From Microbulbifer sp. TB1203 (GTDB taxonomy: Bacteria; Pseudomonadota; Gammaproteobacteria; Pseudomonadales; Cellvibrionaceae): a DNA stretch of 64,000 bases. The notes beneath the pieces were generated by a model, which was not told the origin of the DNA, made no database searches, and saw only the letters and a list, made by a program, of their open reading frames with translations. The stretch's first letter is position 1; each line of letters starts with the position of its first letter. The position numbers and the translations under genes were made by a program. Below are positions 1 through 7,132 of this stretch, in pieces. The stretch lies in the NCBI RefSeq assembly GCF_030997045.1, contig NZ_CP116899.1:496001-560000 (forward strand), given 5' to 3'.

Positions 1-72
1 GTCCGCTCAATGCTGAGCTACTGGTGACGCGGAGCGGCTTGGGGCGATCTTGGCGAGGCCGGTGTAAGGCTA

Positions 73-247
73 TTATGCTTCGGACCCCAGTAGCCGGTAC
101 ACGCTGGCCCGTGAGAGGCCGAGCTCAGCCATTAGCGCCTTGATCTGCGTGCCCGCCTCGCGTCTGGCCTTCAGCTCCTGCACTTGCCCCTCGTTGGACT
201 TAGGCTTGCGCCCAATGTACACGCCGCGCTCCTTGGCCTTGGTGTTC
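73..247 (-). pseudogene. Serine recombinase (resolvase/invertase) C-terminal fragment
   Basis: Only the C-terminal helix-turn-helix part of a resolvase/invertase survives, about 57 residues. The signature RGVYIGRKPK, followed by a basic helix-turn-helix ending in SRASVYRLL, is typical of the DNA-binding tail of Tn3-type resolvases and DNA invertases. The N-terminal catalytic domain with its serine is missing. Upstream on the minus strand the frame runs directly into an IS66 tnpC remnant, so the fragment was joined to IS debris by deletion or recombination. It cannot be a functional recombinase. The 72 bases between it and the window edge show no gene. Confidence 0.75.
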
Positions 248-366
248 ACAGGCCTTGCAGGCGTACTTCTTGCGGACATTCTGTATCACCTGGATCTTGG
301 CCGGGATGATGTCCAGTTGCTCGCTGATCCCCTCGCCGATCTCCTGCATCTGGCAGCCGCAGCCAA
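247..366 (-). pseudogene. tnpC: IS66 transposase TnpC internal fragment
   Basis: In a frame different from the neighbouring tnpB remnant, the minus strand encodes about 40 residues containing EQLDIIPAKIQVIQNVRKKY followed by a Cys-x-x-Cys start. This matches the conserved zinc-ribbon region of IS66 TnpC transposases. The DDE catalytic core is absent, and both ends are junctions: tnpB upstream and a serine-recombinase tail downstream. It is therefore an internal-deletion relic of an IS66 element. Confidence 0.7.
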
Positions 367-563
367 CAAAAACGCTGCTTCTCGAGGCGCTTGTACCAGA
401 CCACGAAGCCGTTGCGCTCCCAGTACAACAGCTTGATCTTGTCCCGGCCGCGATTGCAGAACACGAAGAGAACCTCCTGAGCCGGGGACAGATCCATCTC
501 CTGCTCGACCAGTGCCGCCAAGCCGTCGATGGACTTGCGCATATCCACCGGCTCCATGTACAA
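367..563 (-). pseudogene. tnpB: IS66 accessory protein TnpB, 3'-truncated
   Basis: The fragment begins YMEPVDMRKSIDGLAALVEQ and continues through FCNRGRDKIKLLYWERNGF, both hallmarks of IS66 TnpB (Orf2). The family normally runs to about 115 residues; here homology stops after about 65 residues at the junction with tnpC sequence. Homology also continues a little upstream of the first ATG, to about position 593. There the usual overlapping start after tnpA seems to have become ATA, so translation initiation may be impaired as well. Confidence 0.75.
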
Positions 564-595
564 GTAGACCTGTGCCGATTGCCTTGGCCGTAGTA

Positions 596-889
596 TCAGA
601 CTTGTTCCCGGAGCAGGCGCCAGATCAACGGCAGAGTTTGCTCCAGGGCCGATGCTGGCAGCTGCATGTGGATACCAGCGGGCAGAGCCAGCTCCACCGG
701 GGTTTCCGGAGCTGGCATCGACACTGGCATCAGTTTACGCCGGGCCTTGTTCTGCTTGTTGCGCCAGTAGGTGAAGGTGCTGAGCTTCAGGTCGTGCTGC
801 CGGCAGTAAGCTGCCTGGGAAAGATCGCTGTCCTTCCAGGCGTTGATGTGCTGCTGCCAGAAATCGGATTTGCTCTGTGTGGTCGTCAT
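596..889 (-). CDS. tnpA: IS66 family accessory protein TnpA
   Basis: The gene encodes about 97 residues of the IS66 Orf1 (TnpA) family: an N-terminal helix-turn-helix of the type W..H...W..S.LSQAAYCRQHDL, followed by TFTYWRNKQ. I chose the ATG at 889 because a strong AGGAGGT lies just upstream (894-900); a longer frame starts at 937 without a ribosome site. Family proteins bind the IS ends and support transposition. It looks intact, but its partners tnpB and tnpC are broken, so the element should be immobile unless complemented in trans. Confidence 0.8.
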   Translation of the reverse strand: MTTTQSKSDFWQQHINAWKDSDLSQAAYCRQHDLKLSTFTYWRNKQNKARRKLMPVSMPAPETPVELALPAGIHMQLPASALEQTLPLIWRLLREQV

Positions 890-946
890 ATGGACCTCCT
901 GATCATTGAAAATCAGGAGCGTATCCGGAAGAGACACTGGATTTTA

Positions 947-969
947 GGTGGGGTTTATCGAGCGCTTAC
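947..969 (-). repeat. IS66 terminal inverted repeat
   Basis: The terminal bases read on the minus strand are GTAAGCGCTCGATAAACC, typical of IS66 ends. The matching second repeat and the 8-bp target duplication are not visible because the distal half of the element is gone. Confidence 0.7.
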
Positions 970-1157
970 GGTCAAGGCACAGCATGTGAGCCTGGATGAG
1001 CTGGTATTCGAGGGGAGCGAGCGGCCCCGGCGAGCGCATGAAGCTGCTGTTCGAGGCGGTGGAACGGCTCAGCGAGGATGAGCAGCAAATCTCTCGTGAG
1101 TTGCTGGAGGGCATGATTGTGAAGTATGAGGCTTGGCGTTGGACCAAGACCGGATAA
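970..1157 (+). pseudogene. XRE-type helix-turn-helix regulator, C-terminal fragment
   Basis: Directly beyond the IS66 end the plus strand encodes VSLDELVFEGSER and, after a frame change near 1020-1035, MKLLFEAVERLSEDEQQ continuing to LLEGMIVKYEAWRW and a stop at 1157. This is the usual C-terminal tail of small XRE-family regulators, in which an HTH domain is followed by a short helical segment. The HTH itself has been removed by the IS insertion and deletion. A frameshift in the remainder confirms that the gene is dead. Confidence 0.55.
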
Positions 1158-1164
1158 TAAAAAG

Positions 1165-1193
1165 CCCCGGCAGAGTGATCTGTCAGGGTTTTT
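1165..1193 (+). terminator. Intrinsic terminator after the XRE remnant
   Basis: A 10-bp stem (CCCCGGCAGA paired with TCTGTCAGGG, one mismatch and one G-T pair) with a 4-base loop is followed by five T residues. It lies 8 bases after the stop of the regulator fragment and fits its original terminator. Confidence 0.5.
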
Positions 1194-1335
1194 GAGTTTT
1201 CGTATTCAGCTAAAAGTTATTCGTTGATATCTGGGTGTCCAGTACCACTCCCCCCTACGGGGGGAACCGGCAGCGGTGGATGTATTGAAAAGGCGCTCAG
1301 ATTTTTTGCTGAAACAAAAGTCGCCGCCTTGAATC

Positions 1336-1701
1336 CTATGATGAATAAAATAGCAGAAGATACAGAATGGCTAAAACAGCCAAGGGAGGCAAAAGCCATT
1401 TCAGTCCATCAATACCAATTCGTTTCGGGAATAGCGATAGAACTTTCTCCGCGTACTCAACAACAAGTCGAACTTCAGCCTCGTCAAAGGCATAAGGCCT
1501 TCCAGCCTGTATTGCCTCCGAAATGGCTATCAACTCGTTTTTAGATTTACCACGATACTCGCCTTCGATTTCATAAGCCATCGATAGAATGAGCGACTTA
1601 GCTTTATCCTCTGGGCTCAGAGGTTCAAAACGACATTTCGGGCACCTAACAGCCGGTCCGCGCTTTAAGGTTCCGCATTTTATACAAACTGCAATCATCA
1701 T
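1336..1701 (-). CDS. Putative Rhs immunity protein with zinc ribbon and C-terminal membrane anchor
   Basis: The protein has about 121 residues. It opens with a zinc-ribbon-like pair CIKCG and CPKC, continues as a helical acidic middle, and ends with one hydrophobic segment (about 20 residues, WLLPPLAVLAILYLLLF) that could anchor it in the inner membrane. Its start codons (ATG at 1701 and 1698) overlap the stop of the upstream rhs gene B1, which implies translational coupling to the toxin tip. Position and coupling are the grounds for calling it immunity; there is no recognised catalytic domain. Similar short zinc-ribbon proteins occur elsewhere as hypotheticals, so another role is possible. 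A longer start at 1713 also exists. Confidence 0.55.
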   Translation of the reverse strand: MMIAVCIKCGTLKRGPAVRCPKCRFEPLSPEDKAKSLILSMAYEIEGEYRGKSKNELIAISEAIQAGRPYAFDEAEVRLVVEYAEKVLSLFPKRIGIDGLKWLLPPLAVLAILYLLLFYSS

Positions 1702-4619
1702 TGGCACCCGCATTGGTTTTGAACTGCCTTAGATCCGATCCCATATCCCGCATAACCAGAAGCAGCCGCAAGCCCTGGAACCCCGATTTGTATTCCAACC
1801 CTGGCAATGTTGGCCAATGCTGCTTGGGTACCACCCCAGTTCGGCGCAAAACCAAGCCATGTGTTTAGCGATGCAGGCATCTCCAGCAGGTTCCAGCCTC
1901 CGTTTACCAGCCCCTTGGGAACTGAACCGCTACGGGCAGATGCTTGAGAGAAGAACCAGTGATCCAAACTATTGCCGCCAGCGCCTCCTCGGGCTTTCCA
2001 ATATTGACGGCTTATTGATCGAAAATTCTTTGGATTCCAAAAGAAATTGGAAAAAGAAGCTCCTTTTGTGAGTGCTCCAAGTGCCCCTCCTGATGCCAGT
2101 GTCAAGGCGGTACTATTACTAGTGCACGGGGTCCAAAGGGAAGCAAGCAATCCTGGAATCATGTAAAGATCGTTACCCGTTTGTATTTGCTTATCCGCCC
2201 AGTACTGAGCCGCTGAATCGCCGTATCGCTCGCCCGCATCAAATCCGAAGAGCAATCCTGATGGGTCAGCGAAACCAATCGGATTTCCTCCCACATAGGC
2301 ATAGGTATTTATTCCACCAACTAGGCCTATCGGGTCAGATTGAAGGTAACGGCCAGTCGTGGGGTCATAGTCCCTGAAGTAGTTGTAGTAATGCGGTGCC
2401 TCGCTGCCTTTGATTTGACCGGGAAACCGCAAGTTTACAACGGTCTGGCTGGTGTCGTTGTCCGGGTCGGTGTTCGGTGCCGATTGGCCGAACGCATCGC
2501 TGTCCCAGCGCCAGACAATAGCCTCACTGGCATTGGTACCGATTCGCGGCGTATTCAGGTGGTCGGCGTGCAAGTAGGTCAGGGTTCTGCTTTGGACTTG
2601 CCCTTCGCTGTATTGGGTTTCCACTTGTACAACCGGCATGTTGTCCAGGTAGATGTAGTCAATCTGGCTCTGGATGTCGATGCCGTTGGCAGCGATGTTG
2701 GTCTCGCCGAGATACTGCCCGCTCAGGTCGTAGTGCAGCAGGTTGTCCTCGGCCTTGTCCGTGCGCACCCGCTGACCCAGAGCATTGTAGTAGTAGGTAC
2801 CCTTGAGCTGGGTGTTTTCTGTGTAGGTCTTCAGCCGGTTGGCGTGGTTGTAGGTGTAGGTTTTGGCGCCGTCGTCGGTGCTGATGGTGTTACCGACAGC
2901 ATCAGTTACCCAAGCCTTGGCGTCCTTCTGGATCAGGCGGTTGGAGGTGGTTTCGTAACTGTAGGCGTTCGCCTCCTGACTCTGGTCGGTCTTGGTCCAG
3001 GTCTTCTGGGTGCGGTTGCCTACCGGGTCGTACTGGTAGTTCTTCTGGCCTTCCACATAGCCTTCGTCCGTCAGGCGGTTGAGGTTGTCGTAGATAAAGG
3101 CTTTATCTTTGTTGGCATCCAAGTTGTCGGCGATGCCGGTGATGTTGTTGGCCAGGTCGTAGGTGTAGTAGTCGGAGCGGATGTTGCCGATACCGGTGGC
3201 GGTTACCGTCTCCAGTCGGCCGTCCAGGTCGTAGGTGTAGCTCTGGGTAATGCCGTTGCCATAGTCCATGGACGCAATACCGCCGTAAGGCTGGTACTGG
3301 ATGTTGCTGACGATGGTCTGGGCGGTGGCGTGGGCGTCGTCTTTGCTGGTGATGGCGCTGATACGGCCCAAGGAGTCGCGGCTGTAGGTGACGATACGAC
3401 CAGAGGGATAGGTAATGCTGGCGATCCGGCCCATTGAGTCATAGCTGTACTGGGTGCTGAAGCTCCAGCTGGCAATGGTGTCGTCTTGCTGGGTGATCCG
3501 GCCCAGGTCGTCGTAGGTGATGGCTGTAGAGCCGGAATCGTTGCTGTAGCCGGTGAGGCGGCCTGTGCCCTTGTTGCCGTTCAGCGTGCTGTCGTAGGTG
3601 AAGACGGCATTCTCTGAGGTGCTGCCGGGATAGGTAATCGCAGTCAGGCGGTTCAGGGCGTCGTAGCTGTAGTTAGTGACGACACTCCTGGCATCGGTGC
3701 GCACCTTGAGATTGCCGGCTTCGTCGTAGTCGTAGTCGGTAACACCGGTATCCGGGCTGGTGAGCTTGGTCAGGTTGCCGGCGAAGTCGTATTCGTAGCG
3801 GGTGGTGTTGCCGCGCTGGTCGGTGACGGACTTGATGCGGTCGGCGCTGTCGTAGGCGTACTGAATCTGGTTGGTGTCCGCATCGGTGACTGTCTTGACC
3901 CGGCCCAGGGCGTCGCGGGTCTCGCCGGTCGTGTTCTGATTGCCGTCGGTGGTGGAGACGCGCTCGCCGTTCTTGTTGTAGGCGATAGACGTGTTCTGGC
4001 CGTTGTTGCCGTTCACATCGATCAGGCGGCTCAGCTCGTCGTAGTTGCGGCTGACGGAGCGCACCAGCGTGGTGCCGTCGGCAGCGAACACTTTCTCTTC
4101 TTTTACGTTGCCGGCGGGGTCCAGGACATACTCCACCCGCTCACCCAGGGTATTCTCCACCGCGGTCAGGCGGCGGGCGGCATCGTATTCGAAGGTGACG
4201 CTGGAACTGTCGGGATACGCAATGTTGGTGACTTGGCCCACGGGATCGTAGGTATAGGTGGTCACCAGATCACCGGCAGCCGCTTTGACAGTGACTGTCT
4301 CCAGCCAGCCACGCACCGTATAGGTGTAGTGGGTCTGCAGGCCATTGGCATCCTGCACCTTCAGGGGACGACCACCGGCGTCGTACACCAGGATGGACTC
4401 CACATGGTCCAGCGCATTGGTGGTGCTGGCCAGGCGGTTGTTCGCATCGTAGCCATAGGTGGTGATGTCCGGGACATCGGTGCGCGGACCGTTGGCGGTC
4501 TCCAACTTGCCCGCCGTGGTGTAGGTGTAGGACCAGTTCTGCTCCGTAACCGCCGCGCTGGTGCCGTGGGCCACCAGCAGACTCAATGCCCCCGCGAGGA
4601 CTGATTTGGTGAAGTGCAT
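1698..4619 (-). CDS. Rhs downstream half B1: signal peptide, YD repeats, Rhs core, toxin tip
   Basis: This 973-residue protein starts with a Sec-type signal peptide (residues 1-23, ending GTSAA). YD/RHS repeats follow to about residue 690 (many YxYDxxGNLT-like units), then the Rhs core ending in RYLQSDPIGL and NTYAYVGGNP. After DPSGL comes a tip of about 184 residues, presumably the toxin; it contains SLDHWFF, NLLEMPASLNTW and a terminal CGC. I recognise no toxin family in it. A ribosome site (AAGGAG) precedes the ATG. The gene lies 63 bases after half A1 and overlaps the immunity gene. Canonical Rhs proteins carry both halves in one chain. From about 2640 to 4600 it is almost identical to B2 at a constant offset of 8,850 bases. 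Confidence 0.85.
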   Translation of the reverse strand: MHFTKSVLAGALSLLVAHGTSAAVTEQNWSYTYTTAGKLETANGPRTDVPDITTYGYDANNRLASTTNALDHVESILVYDAGGRPLKVQDANGLQTHYTYTVRGWLETVTVKAAAGDLVTTYTYDPVGQVTNIAYPDSSSVTFEYDAARRLTAVENTLGERVEYVLDPAGNVKEEKVFAADGTTLVRSVSRNYDELSRLIDVNGNNGQNTSIAYNKNGERVSTTDGNQNTTGETRDALGRVKTVTDADTNQIQYAYDSADRIKSVTDQRGNTTRYEYDFAGNLTKLTSPDTGVTDYDYDEAGNLKVRTDARSVVTNYSYDALNRLTAITYPGSTSENAVFTYDSTLNGNKGTGRLTGYSNDSGSTAITYDDLGRITQQDDTIASWSFSTQYSYDSMGRIASITYPSGRIVTYSRDSLGRISAITSKDDAHATAQTIVSNIQYQPYGGIASMDYGNGITQSYTYDLDGRLETVTATGIGNIRSDYYTYDLANNITGIADNLDANKDKAFIYDNLNRLTDEGYVEGQKNYQYDPVGNRTQKTWTKTDQSQEANAYSYETTSNRLIQKDAKAWVTDAVGNTISTDDGAKTYTYNHANRLKTYTENTQLKGTYYYNALGQRVRTDKAEDNLLHYDLSGQYLGETNIAANGIDIQSQIDYIYLDNMPVVQVETQYSEGQVQSRTLTYLHADHLNTPRIGTNASEAIVWRWDSDAFGQSAPNTDPDNDTSQTVVNLRFPGQIKGSEAPHYYNYFRDYDPTTGRYLQSDPIGLVGGINTYAYVGGNPIGFADPSGLLFGFDAGERYGDSAAQYWADKQIQTGNDLYMIPGLLASLWTPCTSNSTALTLASGGALGALTKGASFSNFFWNPKNFRSISRQYWKARGGAGGNSLDHWFFSQASARSGSVPKGLVNGGWNLLEMPASLNTWLGFAPNWGGTQAALANIARVGIQIGVPGLAAASGYAGYGIGSKAVQNQCGCQ

Positions 4620-4682
4620 ACCAACTCCTTGAATTCTTCTTGTAATCAGTTAATCAATAAAAGCCGAATACTTGTCATCCGG

Positions 4683-6551
4683 TCATGGACTGGCCACCGG
4701 CGTGACTTTCTGGCCCAGCAAGTGGCCCGAGCTGTCGTAGCTGTAATCAGTTACGCTCTCCGGCGTGGTGACCTTGGCCGGTACATTGAATTCAGGGTGC
4801 CACTCGGTGGTGATCGTCCGGGCCGAAGGCGTACCAGCGGCTTCTGTGCGCGTCAGCTCGCGGCCCAGGTTGTCGCGGGTGTAGGTGGTGACATTGCCTT
4901 CCCAATCCGTCTCGCTGGCGACAAAGCCGTTGCTATCGTAGGTGTAGCCTTTGTTGGCCGCCGCACAGTTGGCTGATGCTTCATCGTCAATGGAGGTAAT
5001 GCGCTTAACTCCGCTCACATCTGCGTAGTGATAAGTGGTTTTCTTGCCCAGGGCATTGGTCAGACGCCGGGTATTGGCATCCACGTATTCCACATCGACT
5101 GACTCGGCGCTGCCGTTGTGTTCGGTGCGAATCGCGCGCCCTTGGTCGTCGTAGGCAAAGGTGCTGTAGACCTTGCCTGCCTCGTCGGTGACGCCGGTCA
5201 GGGCATTGGGGAAGCGGCTGTCTTCGTAGCGGAAGCCCCGCTGCGGCGATGCACTGCCGGGGAAGGTGATGGATTGCAACAAACCGCTCCCGCTATAGGA
5301 GAAACCATATACGGTTCCGTCGTTGCGGGTGATCTGCGTCAACTTGCCGTCGGTGTAGGTCAACACAACGCTGTTCCCATTATCGTCAGCAATCGACTCC
5401 TGCTGGATACCGTTGCCGTCGTAGGTGTAGGTGATGCCTTTGCCCTGCTCGTTCTCCACGCGCAGGATACGGCCAGCTGTGTCGTACTTCTCGATACGAC
5501 CATCGACCTTCAGGGTCCAGCCAATGTGCTCTTGGTTCTCACCCAAATCCTTGGTCACTTGCCAGTCGCGATTGGCCAACGCAACAAAGACACCACTCTC
5601 ATTCGCAAAATGCAGATCGCTTCCGTTAGGGCGGTAGGCAATCATTCGCTCTGTCGCGCCATCTGCCAAGGTGTAGTGAGCCAGGAAGTAGCTATGGTTG
5701 TGGCGCCAGTGCGCAGTGGAGTCGCCGGTGTACCCCTGCGCAGGGTCTTTGTCGAGTGGCAGGGAGATAGGTTGCTCCCCGTCCGGCAGCGGCTGTTCTG
5801 TATGCATCATGGTTTCGCCGGAAATACCTGCACCAACACTGTAACCAGCACCGGTCTTCCGATGGTTGCCGAAACTGTTGTAGGACCAGGAGAAGCTCAG
5901 AGGGAACTCGCCGTTCGCTTCAAAGACGGCTTCTCGTTGTAACTTGTGGCCGTTGAAGAAATTGATCGGATTGCCGGCCAAGTTGTCACAGCTCTGGGGC
6001 TCTGGCGGGGCTATACAGTCTCGTGCGGTATCATCCCAAGGTTTGTCTGCGGGGCATTCTTTTTCGCATAGTCCAGTTTGATTATTGTAAATAGTAGGGT
6101 TCTGACAAACAGAAACACAGCGCTTAATATTCAAGTCAAATATTTGACCTTCTGGACAGAAGCCCGATCCTATTGAGCAATACTTTTGAGTCTCATATCT
6201 AGCTTTTTCCAAATAAGTATAATACTGCCAGTATGAATCACCAGAGACATCATGTTTATTCAAGACCAATTCGTCGCAACTGACAAACGGCTGACTAGAA
6301 CCATTCCAATACTCTGCCCACTTAGCACAGCAGGCGTTGCCAGCCTCCTCCAATGTAGAGTAGCCAAACTCCCAGCTACCGGGCGGAATCCAAATCTTTC
6401 TACCGACAAGCTCCTGTGAATGAATATAACCAGCAGAAAGAGTAAGCAATACAAAAAAAGAAATATTATTCAGAGAGCCAAGGCCAAACTTTGCACTCAA
6501 TCCTTTTAAAAAACTACGCATTAGAAAATACCATCTGTGCCAAATTTCCAT
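4683..6551 (-). CDS. Rhs upstream half A1: Cys-rich head, DUF6531, YD repeats
   Basis: The protein has 622 residues. A hydrophobic N-terminal segment (about residues 28-45) looks like a signal peptide or anchor. A Cys-rich head of about 140 residues follows, ending in the shared module CxKECPxDKPWxDxARDC. From about residue 190 a DUF6531-type domain (GNPINFFNGHKLQRE) begins, followed by YD repeats up to SYDSSGHLLGQKV and a stop. It has no Rhs core and no toxin tip; these lie in the next gene, B1. It shares most of its sequence with A2, A3 and A4, but its head is distinct. Start is uncertain: ATG at 6551 or 6521, neither with a strong ribosome site. No PAAR domain is seen, so it does not look like a type VI spike effector. 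Confidence 0.8.
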   Translation of the reverse strand: MEIWHRWYFLMRSFLKGLSAKFGLGSLNNISFFVLLTLSAGYIHSQELVGRKIWIPPGSWEFGYSTLEEAGNACCAKWAEYWNGSSQPFVSCDELVLNKHDVSGDSYWQYYTYLEKARYETQKYCSIGSGFCPEGQIFDLNIKRCVSVCQNPTIYNNQTGLCEKECPADKPWDDTARDCIAPPEPQSCDNLAGNPINFFNGHKLQREAVFEANGEFPLSFSWSYNSFGNHRKTGAGYSVGAGISGETMMHTEQPLPDGEQPISLPLDKDPAQGYTGDSTAHWRHNHSYFLAHYTLADGATERMIAYRPNGSDLHFANESGVFVALANRDWQVTKDLGENQEHIGWTLKVDGRIEKYDTAGRILRVENEQGKGITYTYDGNGIQQESIADDNGNSVVLTYTDGKLTQITRNDGTVYGFSYSGSGLLQSITFPGSASPQRGFRYEDSRFPNALTGVTDEAGKVYSTFAYDDQGRAIRTEHNGSAESVDVEYVDANTRRLTNALGKKTTYHYADVSGVKRITSIDDEASANCAAANKGYTYDSNGFVASETDWEGNVTTYTRDNLGRELTRTEAAGTPSARTITTEWHPEFNVPAKVTTPESVTDYSYDSSGHLLGQKVTPVASP

Positions 6552-6597
6552 TTGCTCATGTTTCCCCGAGGCAATATCGCGATTAAGTTTATGGCCT

Positions 6598-7062
6598 TCA
6601 AACGGACATCTTTGGAAAGACTGACTTTTGATATTCAGCAGGACTCCATAAGATTATTTTTGTAAGTCGTAGCTGGTGGTGTTGCCCGTCGTAGGTGTAG
6701 GTGGTGACCAGATCACCGGAAATGGCTTTGACGGTTACCGTTTCCAGCCAACCGCGCACTGTGTAGCTGTAGTGGGTCTGTAGGCTATTGGCACCCTGTA
6801 CTTTCAGGGGACGGCCACCGGCGTCGTACTCCAGGATGGACTCCACATGGTCCAGCGCATTGGTGGTGCTGGCCAGGCGGTTGTTTGCATCGTAGCCATA
6901 GGTGGTGACGTCCGGGACATCGGTGCGCGGGCCGTTGGCGGTCTCCAGCTTGCCCGCTGAGGTGTAGGTGTAGGACCAGTTCTGTTCCGTGATGGCCGCG
7001 CTGGTACCGTGGGCGACCAGTAGGCTAAATGCCCCCGCGAGGACTGACTTGGTGAAGTGCAT
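6598..7062 (-). pseudogene. Rhs downstream half b2, truncated after the first YD repeats
   Basis: The frame begins with the same signal peptide and first YD repeats as B1 and B2 (NWSYTYTSAGKLETANGPRT), but homology stops at TTYTYDG near 6690 after about 125 residues. The remaining 30 residues are out of frame. In another frame at the break the sequence encodes TGNTTSYDLQK and a stop, a small piece of a different YD repeat, so the break is an internal deletion joining two Rhs pieces. The core, tip and immunity gene are gone. The ribosome site (AAGGA) and start are intact, so a short secreted stub could still be made. Half A2 lies 70 bases upstream and now lacks a full partner. Confidence 0.8.
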
Positions 7063-7132
7063 ATCGATTCCTTCAGATTCTTCTTGTAATCAATTAACCA
7101 TTTCAACAAAAACCAAATAGCTCATTGCCCGA

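Larger units (their letters stand above)
247..969 (-). mobile_element. Degenerate IS66-family insertion sequence (one end)
   Basis: The remnant comprises tnpA, truncated tnpB and a tnpC scrap in the canonical IS66 order. One end is preserved: read on the minus strand from 969, the sequence starts GTAAGCGCTCGATAAACCCC, the typical GTAAGCG opening of IS66 inverted repeats. The other end has been lost and replaced by a serine-recombinase tail. The element lies inside the C-terminal region of an XRE-type regulator gene that runs on the plus strand. Confidence 0.75.

Noticed and set aside
1248..1265. Short C6-TAC-G6 hairpin as a terminator of the first immunity gene
   Set aside because: It forms a perfect short stem but is about 70 bases beyond the stop and has no T-run in either direction, so the support is too weak.
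2340..3437. Long plus-strand open frame (365 codons) opposite rhs B1; a twin lies at 11190-12287
   Set aside because: It is the antisense image of the YD-repeat region, Val/Gly-rich with no domain, and exists because the rhs genes avoid stop codons in that frame.
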